Under the pieces are notes generated by a model that worked only from the letters and a program-made list of their open reading frames with translations, ran no database searches and had not been told where the DNA came from. Shown piece after piece: positions 60,044 through 64,000 of a stretch of 64,000 nt of DNA (its first letter is position 1; every line of letters begins with the position of its first letter). Where the stretch lies: assembly GCA_965202955.1 (NCBI GenBank), contig OZ241871.1:2728001-2792000 (forward strand), read 5' to 3'. Both the position numbers and the translations under genes were made by a program. The DNA is from Bin5 sp034422415 (GTDB lineage: Bacteria; Chloroflexota; Anaerolineae; Caldilineales; Caldilineaceae).

Positions 60044-60832
60044 CTAATACTGTCCTAGCAAGCCGCGCGTACGGGCCGCGCGCTCGCTCCAGAGGAAGAC
60101 AACCCAGCCGGCCAGGAGGAAAAAGACCGAATGCACGGTCAGCCATACCAGGCTGCCGTCCTGCCAGACCGCGGACAGCGGCAGCCCGTCCAGAACGACC
60201 CGGCGCAGTACGTCGATTCCCTGAGTCGTTGGCAAGCTGCGCGCTGCGTTCTCCATCCAGTTCGGCATCCGCTCAACTGTGAGGAAGGAACCGTTCAAGA
60301 AGAGAAGCATATTGGTGAGCAGGTTGCTCATGGCGTTCACCTGCTTGAAAATCAAGGTCGCTCCCCCCAGGAGAAAGGCAAAGCCGTAGAGCCCGCTGAT
60401 CGTCAGCGCAAAGACGGGCAGTCCCTCCAGGCGAACGGGGATACGGATTCCCAGCAACAGCATGAGCGTCCCGCCAATCAGTACGATCATTGCGCTGCTG
60501 ACGAGCAGTGAAGCAACCGATCGCCCAGCCAGCAGCAGACCGGACGGCAGGGGGCTCATGTACATCTGCTCGAGCGTCCCGGTCTGCGTCTCCTCGAGGA
60601 TGCCATGGCTCATGTCCGAGATCGCGTATGTGGCGTAAAACCATATGAGGTAACCCAATAAGGCCGGCGCCATTTGCGCGGGCGCGGGGCTGCCGCCTGA
60701 AATGAAAAAGCTGATGCCGACAAACAGGAAGCCCATCATGAACATGTCAAGTAGGAAGTTGAATCGATAGGACCAAAGAATGATGATCCTCTTGTAGCAT
60801 TCGTTCAGCAATACCGTTCCTGTCAATGCCAT
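60044..60832 (-). CDS. ABC-2 type transporter permease
   Basis: The 262-residue protein has six predicted transmembrane helices and the ABC-2 signature around PSGLLLAGRSVASLLVSSAM and an NWMENAARSLPTTQGIDVLR segment. It starts four bases after the ATPase gene on the same strand, so the two form one transporter. The operon context with SHOCT-like and beta-solenoid proteins suggests an envelope-related export function, which is inferred. Confidence 0.9.
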   Translation of the reverse strand: MALTGTVLLNECYKRIIILWSYRFNFLLDMFMMGFLFVGISFFISGGSPAPAQMAPALLGYLIWFYATYAISDMSHGILEETQTGTLEQMYMSPLPSGLLLAGRSVASLLVSSAMIVLIGGTLMLLLGIRIPVRLEGLPVFALTISGLYGFAFLLGGATLIFKQVNAMSNLLTNMLLFLNGSFLTVERMPNWMENAARSLPTTQGIDVLRRVVLDGLPLSAVWQDGSLVWLTVHSVFFLLAGWVVFLWSERAARTRGLLGQY

Positions 60833-60836
60833 AACT

Positions 60837-61892
60837 TCACCTTGTGATGTCGCTGGCGGCCCGGGCGTTTACAGCTTTGGGCTCCTGTGCGCCGTCCTGT
60901 GGGGACACGCGCTCGGCCCGTCCGATCATCTCAACAAAAATCTCCTCCAGGTTCGGCTCAACCGGAGAGACACTGATCAGTTCCAGGCCCGCCCGCCGCA
61001 CCCGTTCAACCAACTCGAAGACGGAAAGTTCAGCGCCAATCTCCCCGGACAGAACCGTGTGACCGTTCTCCTGGCTTGCGGCGAAGCCGGGGAATGCCTC
61101 GATTTTTTCCGCAGCGATGATCCCGCGCAGCCGCAATTGGTAGAACTCCCGCCGGAACAGGCCGAGCAACTCTCCGGTGGGACGGTGGGTCAGCAACTGC
61201 CCTCGGCTCATGATCGCCACGCGGTCGCAGAGGCTCTCGGCCATGTCCAACTGATGCGTCGTCAGCACCACGGTCTTGCCGCGTTCCTTGGCCAGCTCGG
61301 TAATCCACTCCTGCACAGTTCGGGATGCCTGCACATCGAGCCCTAGCGTCGGCTCGTCCAGCAGCACGATCGGCGGGTCCGCGACCAGCGCGGCTGCAAT
61401 CGCGACTTTCTGCTGCATGCCGCGGCTGTATTCGCCCACGGGGTCTTTGCGCCGCTCCCACAAATCCAGTTCGCGCAGCAGCTCTTCTGCCCTGGCCTTC
61501 AGCCATTTGCTGGACGATACACCCTTGATGCGCCCAAAGTAAAGCAGGTTCTGCCAGGCGTTCATACGCCAATAGACGTTGCGGGTGCCTTCCAGCACCG
61601 CCCCGATCTGTTGCATGGCCTGCCCGCGCTGCCTTCGCACGTCATAACCGTTGAGGCGCACGGTTCCGGTGGTCGGGATCACCAGCCCGCAGGCCATCTT
61701 CAGCGTAGTCGTCTTGCCGGCCCCATTTGAGCCCAGAAAGCCGAAGACCTGACCGGCTTCCACACTCAGGTCCAGGCGATTGACCGCCTCGATCTCCTCG
61801 CCGCTGCGGCGGCGGAAAACCTTGCTCAGAGATTCGATTTCGATTGCGGCAGACCGCTTCCTGCTGTTGGTCGCTTTCATTCCGCTTTCCAA
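60837..61892 (-). CDS. ABC transporter ATP-binding protein
   Basis: This 351-residue ATPase has Walker A GSNGAGKTTTLKMA, signature EYSRGMQQKVAIAAALV, Walker B VLLDEPTLGLDVQASR and switch His in VLTTHQLDMAESL. The C-terminal 100 residues are the accessory region of DrrA/CcmA-type exporters. An in-frame ATG at 61880 gives a protein four residues shorter and equally plausible. It pairs with the ABC-2 permease downstream (four-base gap). Confidence 0.94.
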   Translation of the reverse strand: MESGMKATNSRKRSAAIEIESLSKVFRRRSGEEIEAVNRLDLSVEAGQVFGFLGSNGAGKTTTLKMACGLVIPTTGTVRLNGYDVRRQRGQAMQQIGAVLEGTRNVYWRMNAWQNLLYFGRIKGVSSSKWLKARAEELLRELDLWERRKDPVGEYSRGMQQKVAIAAALVADPPIVLLDEPTLGLDVQASRTVQEWITELAKERGKTVVLTTHQLDMAESLCDRVAIMSRGQLLTHRPTGELLGLFRREFYQLRLRGIIAAEKIEAFPGFAASQENGHTVLSGEIGAELSVFELVERVRRAGLELISVSPVEPNLEEIFVEMIGRAERVSPQDGAQEPKAVNARAASDITR

Positions 61893-61960
61893 TCGGCGCG
61901 CACCCGATTACCAGCCGCTCACTTCTGCCGGCAAACGGGAGCAAGAGTTCAAGCGTCGCG

Positions 61961-63523
61961 TTATGCCTCATCCTGGCTGCCCAGGGCGTCCAGCAGCTGC
62001 TCGGCCTCGGCGGCGGTGATCTTGCCCTCTGACAACATGCGCAGAACCGTTAACCGCTCCTCTTCGGTGACCGGCTCGCTCGCCGATTCGCTCTCGCTGT
62101 CGATATCCGCGTCCAGGTTAACATCGAACTCCGTTTCAACATCGATGTCCACGTCAATATCGAAGTCGTCGAATTGGGAGTGCAACTGTCTTTCGGGCTT
62201 GGCAGCATCAGGCGCAGGCGAATCGGTGTCAAAACGAAAGCTCCAACTACGGGCATCGGCCCAACTGCCCTCAGCCGCTTTCTTGCCTGCCGCGCGTAGG
62301 TTACGACGGATCGTTTTGCCCAGCGAACGAACTGCGCGGCGCTGCGCTCGGGCGGCGATTCGCGCGCCTCGCACCCCCAAGTCGTCGCCAAGCCCATCCA
62401 GCTTAGCGTCCGATTCAATATGCACACTACCGCCAGCGACGAGCGTGTAGCTGTTTTTGAGGGCGCCGACGCGGAACGTATGCACGCCAGCCCCGCGCGC
62501 GACCGGTGTGGGGCCGCCTTCAACTCTCAGGGAACCGCCGCAAACCGCTTTCACTGATCCGCCTGCGCTGCTCTCGAAGCGGCAGCGGATATTTCCCCCC
62601 GCGTTCACGCGCACTTCTCCGACGATGCCCGACAGTATCGCGCTCCCGCCGCAGTTGGCCGAGAGCGCACCCCCGCACCCCTCCACGACCAGGTCGCCGC
62701 CGACACCTCCAATCGAAACCGAGCCGCCTACAGCGCGCAGTGTTGCCCGCCCTTTCGCGCCATGGCAGGCCAAGGGGCCGTGTACCTCCGCCGCCGTTAG
62801 ATCGCCGTTCACCTGTCTGACCGCAACTTCGCCTACGTCGGACAGATGCATCTGGCCGCCTGCTTCGTCACAGGCGATGTTGCCGCGCACACCCTGCAGG
62901 TATATGTCGCCCAGGCCCTTGTCCAGCGCGGCCGCGCCGGCAACGCTCTCAAAACGGACGACGCCATCCGCCCGGCCAACAACCACATTCCCGCCGGCGT
63001 TCTGCACGCTTACGTCACCAAGCGCCCGCTTCACCTGCACGGAGGATACATCCTGCAGCGACAGACGGCCCGCGACCTCGGTGATCGCGATCTTTCCGCC
63101 AACCTTCTGAGCCGAGAGATCGGCCTTCGCCAGCTTTTTGACCTGTACATCGCCGGCGATGCTCGCCAGCATCACCCTGCCTTCAGCGCTGCCGACATTC
63201 ACACTGCCGACACCATCCAAATGCAGGTCGCCCTTGGCCTCCGACAGTTTCAGGCCGCCGTTCAGTTTGCTGACCTTAATCTGGCCCTCGGCCGCTATCT
63301 CCACCAGTTTGGCAGTCCGCGGCAGGCGCACAGTGCAGGAAGAATCGGCCGCGATCTCGACCCGTCCCGTCGCTGAGTCCACAAGAGGTTGACTTCCCCG
63401 GCCGTCGACCTCGATCAGCGGGCGCTCCCAACCCTCAACAACTAGATCGCCTCCGCAGCGGATCTGTACCCTTGGGACGGGCGTTTCCGGCTCCAGCTGT
63501 ATTCGCTCAGTCATCTCGCTCAC
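61961..63523 (-). CDS. Repeat-rich beta-solenoid protein (DUF4097-like) with C-terminal SHOCT-like domain
   Basis: The 520-residue protein is built mostly of tandem repeats of about 18-20 residues (about residues 60-370), such as GDLHLDGVGSVNVGSAEGRV, GDVSVQNAGGNVVVGRADGV and GGSVSIGGVGGDLVVEGCGG. The G-D-V/L-x-V pattern is typical of right-handed beta-helices as in DUF4097. There is no signal peptide. A basic and then very acidic linker follows (DFDIDVDIDVETEFDVNLDA). The last 40 residues are a SHOCT-like hairpin (ERLTVLRMLSEGKITAAEAE). It is the second gene of the operon. It may act as a cytosolic scaffold or regulator; that is a guess. Confidence 0.8.
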   Translation of the reverse strand: MSEMTERIQLEPETPVPRVQIRCGGDLVVEGWERPLIEVDGRGSQPLVDSATGRVEIAADSSCTVRLPRTAKLVEIAAEGQIKVSKLNGGLKLSEAKGDLHLDGVGSVNVGSAEGRVMLASIAGDVQVKKLAKADLSAQKVGGKIAITEVAGRLSLQDVSSVQVKRALGDVSVQNAGGNVVVGRADGVVRFESVAGAAALDKGLGDIYLQGVRGNIACDEAGGQMHLSDVGEVAVRQVNGDLTAAEVHGPLACHGAKGRATLRAVGGSVSIGGVGGDLVVEGCGGALSANCGGSAILSGIVGEVRVNAGGNIRCRFESSAGGSVKAVCGGSLRVEGGPTPVARGAGVHTFRVGALKNSYTLVAGGSVHIESDAKLDGLGDDLGVRGARIAARAQRRAVRSLGKTIRRNLRAAGKKAAEGSWADARSWSFRFDTDSPAPDAAKPERQLHSQFDDFDIDVDIDVETEFDVNLDADIDSESESASEPVTEEERLTVLRMLSEGKITAAEAEQLLDALGSQDEA

Positions 63524-63567
63524 CTTGTTTTCGGGCTCCCAGGCCCAAATGGTTGCATTGCAGGAAT

Positions 63568-63951
63568 CTATCCGCTCCGTAGCTGCGACATCGCAGCTTC
63601 ATATTCGATTTCGCCGGCCTCTAGCTGCTCGAGAATCTGGCGCCGCGCCTTCTCCGGCAGCGCCGCCGGCTCGTCGCGGCCCGGCTCGAAACCCATCGCC
63701 CGGATCACTTCGTGCAGTCGCCCCCGCAGCGTCGGATAGGAAAGAGCCAATTCCTCCTCCATGCGATTCAACTTTCCCTCGCAACGCACGAATGTCGCCG
63801 CAAACTCAAGCTGCTCGCGCGTCAGTCCGGCGAACGGCGTTTCGACCAGGAAACGCCCCTCGACGCGGCTGTCACATTCGCGGCAGAAAAACCCAGTAAC
63901 GGTCAGGTCCTTTGCCTGGCAGATTGGGCAGGCGGTGGGCAGTGGATTCAT
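63568..63951 (-). CDS. DUF2089 family putative transcriptional regulator
   Basis: The 127-residue protein starts with a zinc ribbon (CPICQAKDLTVTGFFCREC), followed by a helix-turn-helix-like region with FATFVRCEGKLNRMEEEL-type residues (FVRCEGKLNRMEEELALSY, PTLRGRLHEVIRAMGF), the DUF2089 pattern. The C-terminal hairpin (ARRQILEQLEAGEIEYEAAM) resembles the SHOCT-like hairpins of two other products of the operon. It is the first gene of the operon and probably regulates it. Confidence 0.88.
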   Translation of the reverse strand: MNPLPTACPICQAKDLTVTGFFCRECDSRVEGRFLVETPFAGLTREQLEFAATFVRCEGKLNRMEEELALSYPTLRGRLHEVIRAMGFEPGRDEPAALPEKARRQILEQLEAGEIEYEAAMSQLRSG

Positions 63952-64000
63952 GTCGTCGGCTCCATTTGACGGGAAACGCGTCGTTTTGCAGGGCAGACCG

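Overview
This 64 kb window is a GC-rich bacterial chromosome segment, almost completely filled with genes, with no rRNA, tRNA, CRISPR array or insertion sequence that I could find. The gene set suggests a Chloroflexota (Anaerolineae/Caldilineae-like) bacterium. Pointers are DUF951 and DUF2089 proteins, an archaeal-type ApgM mutase, hydantoinase-type and RraA/amidohydrolase/Rieske catabolic genes, Tat lipoproteins with Pro/Thr linkers, a YfbK-type VWA lipoprotein, and scattered rather than clustered replication genes (gyrA, dnaN, recF). The phylum call is an inference from gene content, not from a marker gene.

Layout. 1-12 kb: the 3' part of a type IIA topoisomerase A subunit with a long basic tail, a sigma factor with a small membrane partner, dnaN, an S51-peptidase/CysS-tail fusion, a membrane-fused spermidine-synthase-like protein, a PIG-L deacetylase, a bactofilin-like membrane protein, DUF951 and Nif3. 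12-20 kb: a short Rdx (SelW-like) gene with an in-frame TGA exactly at the CxxU position, a Tat lipoprotein glycosidase, small membrane proteins, an HNH nuclease, an acyl-CoA synthetase and an ABC-F ATPase. 20-30 kb: a giant caspase-DUF4384-alpha/beta hydrolase fusion, a YfbK-like VWA lipoprotein, a sirtuin, ApgM and a sugar-type ABC ATPase. 30-40.5 kb: ClpS with a small molybdopterin-domain protein, a hydantoinase (hyuA/hyuB) cluster, an MFS exporter and an RraA-amidohydrolase-Rieske operon. 40.5-45.6 kb is more accessory: a NucS-like nuclease, a zinc ribbon, an orphan 325-residue protein with an XRE repressor, an MFS exporter and a DUF6883/DUF4926 pair. 45.7-53.2 kb: TldE/TldD, an aldo-keto reductase, and an ABC exporter operon closed by its own GbsR/MarR-type regulator. 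53.2-58.5 kb: a ring-hydroxylating-oxygenase remnant and the minus-strand run AlaX-recF-M16 peptidase-flippase. 58.8-64 kb: a solitary SWIM protein and a five-gene minus-strand operon (DUF2089 regulator, repeat-rich beta-solenoid protein, ABC ATPase, ABC-2 permease, SHOCT-like protein).

Regulation. Several promoters can be read by eye with near-ideal spacing, many with an extended -10 of the form TGC-TATANT (dnaN, Tat lipoprotein, ABC ATPase, caspase). Two of them put the transcription start on the ATG, so some mRNAs are probably leaderless. Two self-regulating circuits are visible: an 18-bp palindrome over the -10 of the XRE gene, and an inverted repeat bracketing the -35 of the ABC/GbsR operon.

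The strongest unusual signals are the probable selenoprotein at 12142-12408, the caspase-hydrolase fusion at 20490-24050, the DUF2089/beta-solenoid/ABC operon at 59589-63951 and the S51/CysS-tail fusion at 5648-6736.
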